DNA from: QHXQ01 sp963788965
GTDB lineage: Bacteria > Acidobacteriota > Blastocatellia > Pyrinomonadales > Pyrinomonadaceae
Assembly (NCBI GenBank): GCA_963788965.1
Contig: CAWBIK010000006.1
Span: 806,001 to 870,000 of the forward strand
Direction of reading: 5' to 3'
Length of the DNA stretch: 64,000 nucleotides
The position numbers and the translations under genes were made by a program. Each line of letters begins with the position of its first letter. Within the stretch, counting starts at the first letter, position 1. Positions 54,206-62,978 of this stretch are shown piece after piece. Below the pieces are notes generated by a model. The model did no database searches, was not told where the DNA came from, and was given only the letters and a program-made list of their open reading frames with translations.

Positions 54206-57200
54206 TCATAGACTCTGCCTGAAGCCGGTCGGTTCGATGTACTGGAACTGCGGCGTGCCCGGTGGCAGGCGACTCGGATCGGTGAACGTGATGTCGAACG
54301 CCCAGTTGCGGCGGGGCGGGGAATAGACGACGGAACTGACGACGCTGTAAGGGCCAACCGCTTGCGTCGAGTTATACAGCATGATGTAAGAGCCGACGTA
54401 GTTCCAGCGCCTATCCCATGTACCGGCGACGCTCCACGTCTCAAGGAAGCGCGGGTAATTATGCACGCCGCCGTTGAGCCATTGCAGGTAATAAGAGGGC
54501 GGGCTTGTGCCGACCATCGCGGACAGGGTGACACCAGCGATGATGCCTGCGCGCACCGAAGTCTCGCTGCCGATGGGGATCGCGGCCGCGTCCGTGAGCG
54601 TGCCCGCATCGGCGATCCTCTGCGTGCTGCCTTCAGGATACATGGCCGGCAGCGCGTCGTACCAAGTCTTCGAGATCGGGAAGAAGGCATCGGCGACGAC
54701 AGCCGCCGGCACTTGCGGGCCTGTGTAGCCGCCGTCGTTCAACGTCGAACCGCTGACGGGCTGCGACGAGATGCCGGTCGTGTTGTAGTTGCCCCAGATA
54801 TAGACCATGTTCTCGGTGGCGACGGTGATGCCCTTCGTCGTCGAGAGCCGGTCTGCCGCGCCCGTGACCTGCAAGTTCTCGCCGTTGAACAGGCGCACAC
54901 CGCGCCGGAACCAGTATTGATTGCTGGCGGGGTTAGAACAGCCAGAGACGCTGAGCGGCGGCAGCGGGTTCCAGTCCGCGACCATGACGGCGCGCGAGAA
55001 GTCTGTGCTGTCAACGCCTAACGGGGCCGTGACGGTCGGCGGCGAAAGCGCAGTCGGGACGGAAGGCAACTCGCACTGATCGATCTGTAGCGAAGCCTTC
55101 TTGAGTTTGCCTGTGGCCGGATCAAAACCGTCGTCGATCACGTCTTCGCCGGGATCGGGCGTCTGGCCGTTCGCCTGGTTGTAGCCGTAGACATCTTCGT
55201 TATCAACCAGTCCGTTTGTGGTCTGGATGGTCAGGTTGTAATCGTTCCGCTCTTGCTTGACCCGGTCGCCGCGCCGATCCGAAACGTAGACGACATAGCC
55301 GTCGGCGCTGCCGATATTGGTGCTGAGCGCAGGCGAGCCGCTGAGCAGGTTCGAGTCATAAACGCCATCCACCCAGCGCGCTAGATTGCGCATGTTGAGG
55401 TCGATGACGCTGCCGATGCCGCGCTGGTAAGCGACGGTCGCGCTTAACGTTTCGTTGATGCGCCCTTCGCGCACGTTATAGATATTGATCGGCACGATCC
55501 GGTTCAGACCGGTCGCAGGCGGCTTGTCGTCGCGCGACATCGTCGCGGCGTTCGGCAGGAACGGCGTTGACCCTGTGTGTGGGTCGTCGTCTAACGAGTT
55601 ATCGTTCGAGTCGATGAAGCCCGCGATGTTGAACGGGACGCTGACGCTGATCGCGCCGTCGGCCAACGCGCGGCGGTTCGCCACGGAGTTGTCGTGGAAG
55701 TAAGTGAGGTACATATTACGACCCTCGCGGTCGCGGCTGCCTTGCATGAACGACGCCCACTCGGGCCGCTGCAAGAGCACGATGCCGTTCGGTTCGCCCA
55801 CCGTCATGCCCATGCTGAGAATCTGGGCCGTGACATCGATGGGATCGGGCCGCGAGCCGTCGGCGTTAAGCGGCGGCACGACCTCGATCAGAATGTGCCC
55901 GCGCAGACCCGAACCCGTGGGGATGACAGCCCCGTTCGGCGACTTCGGAATAGCATTGTTCGTCAGATTGGCCGTGTAGTTGGTCGAGGTAGCGTTTGCG
56001 CCGCCGGTCGTCGCGTTGGTCGTGGCGGCAAGAATCGCACCGTAGTAGTCGTTGCGGACGCTACGCACAGTTTCAGCCGGGCGGTTGCGCGCCGGGTCGC
56101 CCTGAAACCAACCGAGATTTGATTGATAACCGCCCGCATCGTTAATCACGCGTAACGCATTACCGCCGTTCAAAGGCAGCGGGTTGAAGGTCGAGAGATA
56201 GACGCCTTTGGTCGCGGGGATACCGGCGACGTTGGCATTGCCTGAGCCGGCGTTCTCGTCGTCAATCAAGATGCGAATCTGCGCCTTTGTGTCGAAGCGC
56301 GAGTCGCGCAAGGTGTCGCTATCGTCGGGCATCTGGCGTTTGATCAACTCGCGCGCCTGTTTGCCGTCGAGTTGCAGCGGCAGCAACAGCGGCGCAGCCC
56401 CCGTGGCCTTGGTCAACAGTTGACCGCCAAACTGATTCGGCGTGTTGGCTTGCGCCGCCGCGACCGAGACGTTCTTCCATGCAGTGTTATCAGTGCCGTT
56501 GGGTGAGCCGGGGAATTTGCCGCGCCCGTCGGCGCGCGGTTGGTTCAGGTTCGGGCCGCCGACGACACTGCCGTCCGTCATATGCACGGTGATACCGTTC
56601 ACCACCCAGCGCGGATCGTTGTAGTAACCGAGCGTGCCGTTGTTGCGCAGCACATCGGCCACGGCCTCGTTCGCCGTCGTAACTTTGGAGAGGAAGGTGA
56701 TGTCGCCGCCGAAGTAGATGTTGCCGTTGGCATGTACGCGCCCGTTGAAGGTCATGGGCGGCTGCGGCCAAAATTCGAGGTCTTTGTCGCTAAACGTGCC
56801 GAACTGAAAGAGCGGGATCAGATAGTTGTTGATGCTGCGCTCAAGGCTGACACGCGTACTGGTTGGCACGTGCGTAGCGGTGGATGTAAGTCTGTAAGGA
56901 GCGACCGAGGCCAGCAGCCCGGAGAACGGCCCGCTCGGAATGGTCACGCGCGGAAAGGCCGTATTACCAAGCCCCTGCGTCTGCCGCATCGCGGTGAGCC
57001 GGGGCCCGTCGAGCGCAAGCGACTGCTCAAGCGTGTAATGTTCGCTGAGCAACTCCGGCGGATAAGAACTGGCGATGTAATCGAGTTGCCCCTGCGTGGG
57101 CCGGGACGTGTGGTTATACAGAGCGGAGAAGTCGCTGGTCATCTTCTCGATGCCGGCCGCCGAGGCGTAGAAGGTCTGCGTGCGTTGAAAGTCGCTGCCG

Positions 57201-57367
57201 GCAATGCGCGCTTCGTGCGAGACGACCGCGAGCACGGAGACGGAAACTACGCCGACCAGCGCCAGCAGGATCATCGAGAGTGCCATTGCCGCACCGCGTT
57301 CATGCGGGCGAGTTTGCGCGGCAGCACGTTTGATCTGCGCGGACGGGGCGAAAGTACGTGTATTCAT
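54206..57367 (-). CDS. very long PilX-type pilus protein
   Basis: 1053 residues. The N-terminal part has a PilX_N-like helix ('GAAMALSMILLALVGVVSVS', then 'SHEARIAGSDFQRTQTFYAS'), the non-processed type of minor pilin. The rest is a large periplasmic/extracellular beta-rich region with many Gly/Asn/Thr residues ('VHANGNIYFGGDI', 'HGSTPFLPNAATMSRDDKP'-like text). GAGGT before the ATG at 57367. It sits between the pilW-like and pilT genes. It may cap or decorate the pilus tip; the size is much greater than usual PilX. Confidence 0.75.
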   Translation of the reverse strand: MNTRTFAPSAQIKRAAAQTRPHERGAAMALSMILLALVGVVSVSVLAVVSHEARIAGSDFQRTQTFYASAAGIEKMTSDFSALYNHTSRPTQGQLDYIASSYPPELLSEHYTLEQSLALDGPRLTAMRQTQGLGNTAFPRVTIPSGPFSGLLASVAPYRLTSTATHVPTSTRVSLERSINNYLIPLFQFGTFSDKDLEFWPQPPMTFNGRVHANGNIYFGGDITFLSKVTTANEAVADVLRNNGTLGYYNDPRWVVNGITVHMTDGSVVGGPNLNQPRADGRGKFPGSPNGTDNTAWKNVSVAAAQANTPNQFGGQLLTKATGAAPLLLPLQLDGKQARELIKRQMPDDSDTLRDSRFDTKAQIRILIDDENAGSGNANVAGIPATKGVYLSTFNPLPLNGGNALRVINDAGGYQSNLGWFQGDPARNRPAETVRSVRNDYYGAILAATTNATTGGANATSTNYTANLTNNAIPKSPNGAVIPTGSGLRGHILIEVVPPLNADGSRPDPIDVTAQILSMGMTVGEPNGIVLLQRPEWASFMQGSRDREGRNMYLTYFHDNSVANRRALADGAISVSVPFNIAGFIDSNDNSLDDDPHTGSTPFLPNAATMSRDDKPPATGLNRIVPINIYNVREGRINETLSATVAYQRGIGSVIDLNMRNLARWVDGVYDSNLLSGSPALSTNIGSADGYVVYVSDRRGDRVKQERNDYNLTIQTTNGLVDNEDVYGYNQANGQTPDPGEDVIDDGFDPATGKLKKASLQIDQCELPSVPTALSPPTVTAPLGVDSTDFSRAVMVADWNPLPPLSVSGCSNPASNQYWFRRGVRLFNGENLQVTGAADRLSTTKGITVATENMVYIWGNYNTTGISSQPVSGSTLNDGGYTGPQVPAAVVADAFFPISKTWYDALPAMYPEGSTQRIADAGTLTDAAAIPIGSETSVRAGIIAGVTLSAMVGTSPPSYYLQWLNGGVHNYPRFLETWSVAGTWDRRWNYVGSYIMLYNSTQAVGPYSVVSSVVYSPPRRNWAFDITFTDPSRLPPGTPQFQYIEPTGFRQSL

Positions 57368-57416
57368 ACTGACCTCAAAACCTCTTGCTTGATGTTTGTT
57401 TGTCCAAGCCGCACTT

Positions 57417-58504
57417 CTAGTAGGTACTACCCGGTTGCAACGCTTGCCGGAATTGCATGTTGCGCACGCTCGTGCTGGTGGTCATGCTAAGCACTTCACG
57501 TCCGTTGTTGTTCTGCGCAGAGGCCGGCTGATCACATGCGTCGTCTCGACGCGAATGGTCGTCTCCACCTGCCGCACAGAGACTTGCTGCTGCGACGTGG
57601 CGAGTTGCGTCACGGGCTGTTGAATCGTCCCGTTCGCGTTCGTCAGATTCAGCGCATACTTGAACTGCAAATCGGTCACGTGCTCGGCGATAACGCTATC
57701 GCGGAACCCAAGACCGCCGCCCAAGCCGTACAGCCGACGAATCAGCAAGCCGTTGGCGTTGACGAAGTAATGGATCATCTGCATCCGCATGACCGACACG
57801 GGCAGCGTGCCGTTAGCCGTGACGAAGCCGATAGGGCCGGCGTTGCCCGGCTGGTTCAAACCGTAAAAGTCACCGGGCCCCAGTGATACGACCCCGGTTC
57901 CTAAGTTTCTAGCTGTCACCGTGGCGAACGTCCCGCCCGCGTTGGAGGTGATGAAGATGATGTCGCCGACGTTGAAGTTGGTCACGTCTGCTATGGTGAG
58001 TTGCATGCTGGTGACGCCGACGTTGATCGCGTTCGCCAGCAGCGCCACCGGGATAAAGGTCGAATCAGATCGCAGGATCGTCAAACGGTCGGTTCTGGTC
58101 GGGGTGGTCCGCAACATGACGACCGGGTTCACCGCCGGGACGGGCGTATTGACCGCGACATCGTTATCCGAAGTGATGATCGGCAAGTTGACGTTGCCGG
58201 GACTCAAGGGATCGGTGACGGGATTGATCGTCAAGAAATTGCGCGCGAAATTAACGGGCACGCGGATGGTGTTGATGCCGTTTAGTCCGTCGCCCGCGGT
58301 GATCAAATCGCGGCTGATATACTCGTGCGCCGTGCGCGCGCTCTCCTGCGCTTCGGTCATCTCCATCGCCACCACGCCGATGCGCATGCTGTCGCGGGCG
58401 AAGGTGAAGACCACGCCCATCAGGACCAGCATGATGCTCATGGCGATCAGCAACTCCATGAGCGAGAAGCCCGCCTGCGCGTGACATTTAGTTCTCGAAA
58501 TCAT
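57417..58504 (-). CDS. pilW: PilW-type minor pilin, frame broken near the end
   Basis: 362 residues in total. A type IV prepilin start 'HAQAGFSLMELLIAMSIMLV' (cleaved after G, class III signal) is followed by a long extracellular domain. The frame breaks near 57524: one C is missing in AGCC(C)GGCC. The next frame adds 'QNNNGREVLSMTTSTSVRNM' to a stop at 57417-57419. The pattern of N-terminus and the order fimT-pilV-pilW-pilX identify a PilW/GspJ-like minor pilin. Confidence 0.85.
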
Positions 58505-58559
58505 CAGCGGCCTCCAGTTGACCTTGCACGGCTCGATGGCGTTGCGCCTCAGGGTTGCC

Positions 58560-59168
58560 TCAGGGCGTGAAATTGCTATGCGCGTTATCGTTGAGATAAC
58601 TAACGCTGACCAGCGACTTGATGTCGCCGGCCGAACCGGGCGCGCGCAGTGTCACCTGTATGCGTTTCAGAGTCGGACTCAGCGCGGTGATCAATATCTG
58701 CCGGGTGTAGCCGGGCCGAGCCAGCCCCGGATTAACGTAATCGTCAGCCGTCCCGTAGACGCGATCATTGCCTGCGTCGAGCATGTCGTCCGAAGTGCCG
58801 TAGATGCCGTCGGGGCCGGGATTGGTCGAGACAGGCTCGAAGGTCGAAGGGAAGCCGTTGAAGTCCTGCGCCGCGCCTGTGTTGTCCACCGCGCCTGTGT
58901 TGCTGATCTGCCCAAACGTCAACTGTCTCGTATTACGCAGCATCTCCATCTGTTCCAACACGGCCGAGATGAGGAGCTTGGTATTGGTGACGCTGCGCCC
59001 ACGATTGCTGACCGTCAAGCTGAAGCTGACGGCCGTGGCCAAACCGAGCAGCCCGATCATCAGCACCAGCATCGCCACGACCGTCTCCATCAGCGTGAAG
59101 CCGTCAGCGCGCGTGCGCGCCCGACGACCGCCAGCTTGCGAACGGCTATTCGACGTATCTGTTCGCAT
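58560..59168 (-). CDS. pilV: PilV-type minor pilin
   Basis: 202 residues with a prepilin signal: 'RADGFTLMETVVAMLVLMIG' (G before F; E5 present). The globular part is PilV-like: 'KLLISAVLEQMEMLRNTRQL' and a GspI/PilV-type 'RPGYTRQILITALSP' segment. Its ATG (59168) overlaps the end of the fimT frame by about 11 bases. Confidence 0.88.
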   Translation of the reverse strand: MRTDTSNSRSQAGGRRARTRADGFTLMETVVAMLVLMIGLLGLATAVSFSLTVSNRGRSVTNTKLLISAVLEQMEMLRNTRQLTFGQISNTGAVDNTGAAQDFNGFPSTFEPVSTNPGPDGIYGTSDDMLDAGNDRVYGTADDYVNPGLARPGYTRQILITALSPTLKRIQVTLRAPGSAGDIKSLVSVSYLNDNAHSNFTP

Positions 59169-59781
59169 TGCTGTTATACCTCCATACTTTGACCCGCCCG
59201 GCCGCGCCCAGCACCGAGATCGGCCGTGGCCGTATCTCGATCAGCCTGTGCGTTATAAAAGAAGAGCGCCATATCAACCGGATTCCCGGCCGCGTTGATG
59301 ACCGAGCCGTCGGGTTGAAACGTGATGTTGAGCTTGCCCCCGGTCGGAATGGTCGTTAGCGTCGTGTTGTCGCCTAGATTGACCGTGGGCACGCTGGAGA
59401 GCCGCCATAGATGATGTCGTTGACGCTCAAACCCGCGCCCGCGAGCGCGATTGTCCGCACGGTGACACCGTTGTTCGGGTAGTTTGCAGCGGTCAACACG
59501 GCCAGCGCCGCAGCATGGCGGATGACGACCAACCGCTTGGCCACGTTATCGTATTGCACCGTCATGGCCCGCAGTTGCGACATCGACTCTTGCCGGGCCA
59601 GCCGGAGTTGGGTCGCAGCTTCCGCCGTCACGCCGTTGGCGCGTGTGATACGTTGCGCGCTCATGAACTTTGGCACAGCCATAGCCATAAGCGCCCCCGC
59701 AATAGCTAATACAATAACAAGCTCAAGGACACTGAACCCTCTGTTCGAGTGCCAGCGGCGTCGATCCGGGATAGCTTCCAT
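59156..59781 (-). CDS. fimT: FimT/GspH-type minor pilin, two frame breaks
   Basis: The ATG at 59781 begins a prepilin signal: 'HSNRGFSVLELVIVLAIAGA'. The globular part starts 'KFMSAQRITRANGVTAEAAT'. The frame slips near 59397-59401 (one base missing), goes on 'VPTVNLGDNTTLTTIPTGGK' and 'DGSVINAAGNPVDMALFFYN', and slips again near 59221 (one G extra in GGCC(G)ATC). It finishes 'RVKVWRYNSNANRYVE' with a stop at 59156-59158. First gene of a minor-pilin operon fimT-pilV-pilW-pilX-pilT. Confidence 0.85.
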
Positions 59782-60090
59782 GTTTTCTGCCAGCCGACTA
59801 TGTCCCAGCACTGTAGGGACTAGGTATGTAAGGACGACTCAGCAATTTGGGCATGATGAAGGGCGGCGATAACAATCCAGAGCTAACAAAGTAACCCCAG
59901 ATGATTGGTGATCATAAAGACCGTGTTCAACATTGTCAAGCAATATTTTTCATCTGCGGATTTGTTAAAGAAACGCTGCTTGATGTATGCGCGGCAAATG
60001 CGAGGGCGCACTGTGCAGATATAACTTTAAGATAGCAAGGTCAAACGACTGATTATAAAGATTTTGGCTGCGACGCAAGGCGGCTGAGAT
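59782..60090. other. gene-free stretch upstream of the minor-pilin operon
   Basis: About 309 bases, AT-richer than average (notably 59930-60060), between fimT and the end of the ABC-2 permease gene. It must contain the promoter of the minor-pilin operon. I see no aptamer like the one upstream of pilM, and no clear hexamer pair. Confidence 0.4.
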
Positions 60091-60921
60091 TCAGTACTGA
60101 ATCAGACTTCCTTCGCGTTTCGCGCGGCGCACGGCGCGGGCGAAGACCCAGAGCGAGAAGGGCATCAGGACTGCGAGGAAGGCAAGCAGGACGAGGAAAG
60201 GTTCGCGCACTTGGCTGAACGATTGGCCTTCGATGAGCACGCGGCGGAAACCGTCAAGCCCGTAGGTTGAGGGCAGCAGCCGGGAGATGCGCCCGACCAC
60301 GGGGCCGGCGTATTGCGTGATAAGTTGCGTTGGAAAGAGTACGCCGGAGAAAAGCGTAGAGGTGATCCCTAAGAGTAGCCCGAACGGGTCGCCGCGCTTG
60401 AAGACCATCGCAAAGCTCGCCGATAGGATGCCGAGCGCGGCCAGTACCAGCGTCGTCAAAACTAGAAAGACGAGCGCGAGCATGAAGCTGCCTTGAAAGC
60501 TGACATCGAAGAAGAGCCAGCCAAAGAGCAAGTAGAGCGACGAAGTGATCGTAACCTGCACGAAGTCGTAAGCCGAACTGGCCAGCACGAATGTCTGCAC
60601 GCTCACGGGCGTCATCAGCACACCTTCAAGCGTCCCTTGCGCCTGCTCCTGCCGGATCGAATTGGCCAGACTGGAAAAGCCGGTCATGAAATAACTCGAC
60701 AGAGCCAAGCCGGTGATCCACGCGGCGAGCGGGTTCTGCCACTGTGTGAAGTTCTTCATCGCCCCGCCCACGAATATCTTCGAGATGAAGAAGAACGTCG
60801 TCACGAACAGCAGCACTCTTAGCACGGTGAGAAAAAATTCCAGCCGGTAGCTAAGCGCCAAACGGAAGTCGCGCACGACGAAGGCGCGCACGCGCCTGAG
60901 CACTAAAGCAAGGCGCTTCAC
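60091..60921 (-). CDS. ABC-2 type transporter permease
   Basis: 276 residues with six hydrophobic helices. ABC-2 features: an N-terminal 'LRRVRAFVVRDFRLALSYR' coupling helix, 'SIRQEQAQGTLEGVLMTPVS' (the EAR-like coupling loop), and 'RISRLLPSTYGLDGFRRVLI' in the last part. It exports an unknown substrate together with the ATPase encoded just upstream; the ATG overlaps the ATPase stop by ATGA (60918-60921). Confidence 0.9.
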   Translation of the reverse strand: MKRLALVLRRVRAFVVRDFRLALSYRLEFFLTVLRVLLFVTTFFFISKIFVGGAMKNFTQWQNPLAAWITGLALSSYFMTGFSSLANSIRQEQAQGTLEGVLMTPVSVQTFVLASSAYDFVQVTITSSLYLLFGWLFFDVSFQGSFMLALVFLVLTTLVLAALGILSASFAMVFKRGDPFGLLLGITSTLFSGVLFPTQLITQYAGPVVGRISRLLPSTYGLDGFRRVLIEGQSFSQVREPFLVLLAFLAVLMPFSLWVFARAVRRAKREGSLIQY

Positions 60922-62035
60922 GATTGGCCTCCTGTCTGAGCGTCGGCTGCCTGTTCCGTTTCAGCCGCTTGCTCACGTTCATAACGCTCCAGCACTTCGA
61001 GCAGCGTCGAGCGTTCAACGTCGCACGAGACGAGTTGCGCGCCGGCCGCTATGAGCGCGCGCACTGCCCGGTTGAGTTGATCATCGTCCACTAGGCGTGT
61101 GAACGATACGACGAGCGCATCGTCCTGCGGCGCGACCGACAGTTGATCGAGCACGCCGGTTAGCAACTCCTCAATGCGTTGCGGGGCGAGGCCGCGCACT
61201 ACGAGCGTGACCCGTTCGGTCTGTTTGTGTGTGGCGCGCAGGTGGTCGGGCGTGCCGATGGTGCGGATGCGCCCACCGCTGATGATGGCGACGCGTGGGC
61301 AGAGTTGTTCGATCTCGGCGAGGTTGTGCGAGGTGAGCAGCACGGTCACGTGTTCTTCGGTGGCGAGTTGGCTGATCATAACGCGCATCTGTGCGGCGGC
61401 GAGCGGATCGAGCGAGCGCGTCGGTTCGTCGAGCAAGAGAATGGGCGGCCGGTTCAAGAGCGCGCGGGCGACGGTCATGCGTTGCTTGTTGCCGGTTGAG
61501 AGCGTGCCGAAACGCTTACGCGCAAGCGTCGTCAGTTCAAAATGGTCGAGCAGTTCCGCGATGCGCGCGCGTGCCTCTGCATCGGGCAGCCCGTGCAGGC
61601 GCGCAAAGAAAAGTAGATTCTCTTCGACCGTCAAGCGCCAGTAGAACGTGCGTTCCTCTGCGCTTGCGAGGCCGACTTGTGCGCGCACGCGTTGTTCATC
61701 GCGCACACTGTCGAGGCCGTGAACAGTGACCGACGCCTGCGGTCGGCTGCACGAGCGTCGCAATGATCTTTGTCAGCGTCGTCTTGCCCGCGCCGTTGCG
61801 CCCGATGAGGCCGAAGACTTCGCCCGCGCCGATCTCGAAGCTGACATCGCGCAGGGCCTCGGTTCGGCCCGTCCGACTGGCGACGAAATAATTGCTTCAC
61901 GCGCGCGAGCGGGACGGGATAAGTCTTCGATAGATGCTCGATCTTGATCGCAACCGGCCCCGGTGGTTCGGCGTGCGACCCGGCCGTTGCGGTCGTGCTT
62001 GGTTGCTGTCGAGTTGTGGTTTGCGTCGCGCTCAT
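60918..62035 (-). CDS. ABC transporter ATP-binding protein, two frame breaks
   Basis: The ATPase of the ABC-2 exporter. It starts at the ATG at 62035 ('HAEPPGPVAIKIEHLSKTYP'). One extra base near 61865 (GGGCC(G)AACC) shifts to the frame with Walker A 'FGLIGRNGAGKTTLTKIIAT'. Another near 61731-61736 shifts to the frame with the signature 'LSTGNKQRMTVARALL', Walker B 'PPILLLDEPTRSLDPLAAAQ', and the H-loop 'VTVLLTSHNLAEIEQLCPRV'. All elements are conserved. The last 80 residues form the CcmA-like C-terminal domain. Confidence 0.9.
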
Positions 62036-62055
62036 CAAGTGGGTATAGGTCGAAC

Positions 62056-62871
62056 TCAGCGGGCGCGTTGGCGGGGGTCGAGATATTCGCGCAGCCCGTC
62101 GCCGATGAAGTTGAAGGCAAGGACGGTCAATGCGATGGCGACGCCGGGAATAATGAGCGCGTGCGGTGCGGCCGCGAGCGTCGATAGGTCGCGCCCTTCT
62201 TCGAGCATCACACCCCATGATGGTGCAGGCGGCGGCACGCCGAGGCCGAGGAATGAAAGTGTCGCTTCCGAGAGCACCGCGCCGGCCATGCCGAGACTTG
62301 CCTGCACGATGAGCGGTTGGATCGCGTTCGGCAGGATGTGGCGAAAGAGTATGCGCAGATCGTTTGCGCCGAGCGCGCGTGCCGCCTGCACGAAGTCGTA
62401 CTCGCGCACCTTCAACACCTGCCCGCGCATCACACGCGCGTAACCGACCCAGCCGATCACGCAGAGTGCGAAGATCAATTTGTTCAGCCCCGCGCCCAAG
62501 AAGGCCACCATCGCAATGGCCAGCAGCAGACCCGGAAACGCGAGGAAGACGTTGAACAGATAACCTGAGATGAGGCGATCTATCCAACCGCCGTAGTAAC
62601 CCGCAAGCGCGCCGATGATGACGCCGACCACGGTTGAGACGGCCACGACCACCAAGCCTACGCGCAACGAGATGCGCGCACCAAAGACGACGCGCGAGAA
62701 GATGTCGCGCCCGGTCGCGTCCGTGCCGAACCAATGCTCATGCGAGGGCGGCTGGTAGCGATTCAGTAGATCGGTCGCGCCCACGTCATGCGTCGCAAGC
62801 TGCGGCGCAAACAGCGCCACAACGACTAGCAGCGCGACGACGATAAGCCCGAAGACGGCGAGACGATTCAT
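62056..62871 (-). CDS. Dpp/Opp-type ABC transporter permease, DppC-like
   Basis: 271 residues. The N-terminal signature 'YQPPSHEHWFGTDATGRDIF' is the OppC_N domain. The EAA loop is 'FVQAARALGANDLRILFRHI' with 'LPNAIQPLIVQASLGM'. The last part is 'SEATLSFLGLGVPPPAPSWG'. It pairs with the DppB-like gene upstream to form the membrane channel for oligopeptides or nickel. Its own ATPases are not present; the ATPase 20 bases downstream belongs to an ABC-2 pair. Confidence 0.92.
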   Translation of the reverse strand: MNRLAVFGLIVVALLVVVALFAPQLATHDVGATDLLNRYQPPSHEHWFGTDATGRDIFSRVVFGARISLRVGLVVVAVSTVVGVIIGALAGYYGGWIDRLISGYLFNVFLAFPGLLLAIAMVAFLGAGLNKLIFALCVIGWVGYARVMRGQVLKVREYDFVQAARALGANDLRILFRHILPNAIQPLIVQASLGMAGAVLSEATLSFLGLGVPPPAPSWGVMLEEGRDLSTLAAAPHALIIPGVAIALTVLAFNFIGDGLREYLDPRQRAR

Positions 62872-62873
62872 AA

Positions 62874-62901
62874 GGAATGCGGAATGTGGAATGCGGAATG
62901 C
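62874..62901. repeat. heptad repeat, four GGAATGC units
   Basis: GGAATGC, GGAATGT, GGAATGC, GGAATGC in direct tandem between the dppC and dppB genes. This is the fourth heptanucleotide family of the window. Confidence 0.7.
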
Positions 62902-62978
62902 GAATTATAAAGACGACGGAATTGTGGATCAGTTATGAACATAAATAGCGCACTCTTTCGTGGTTCATCAATCCGCCA

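Noticed and set aside
60918..62035. ATPase as the DppD/DppF partner of the peptide permeases
   Set aside because: The signature and C-terminal region resemble ABC-2/CcmA ATPases and the stop overlaps an ABC-2 permease start; no oligopeptide-type C-terminal extension is present.
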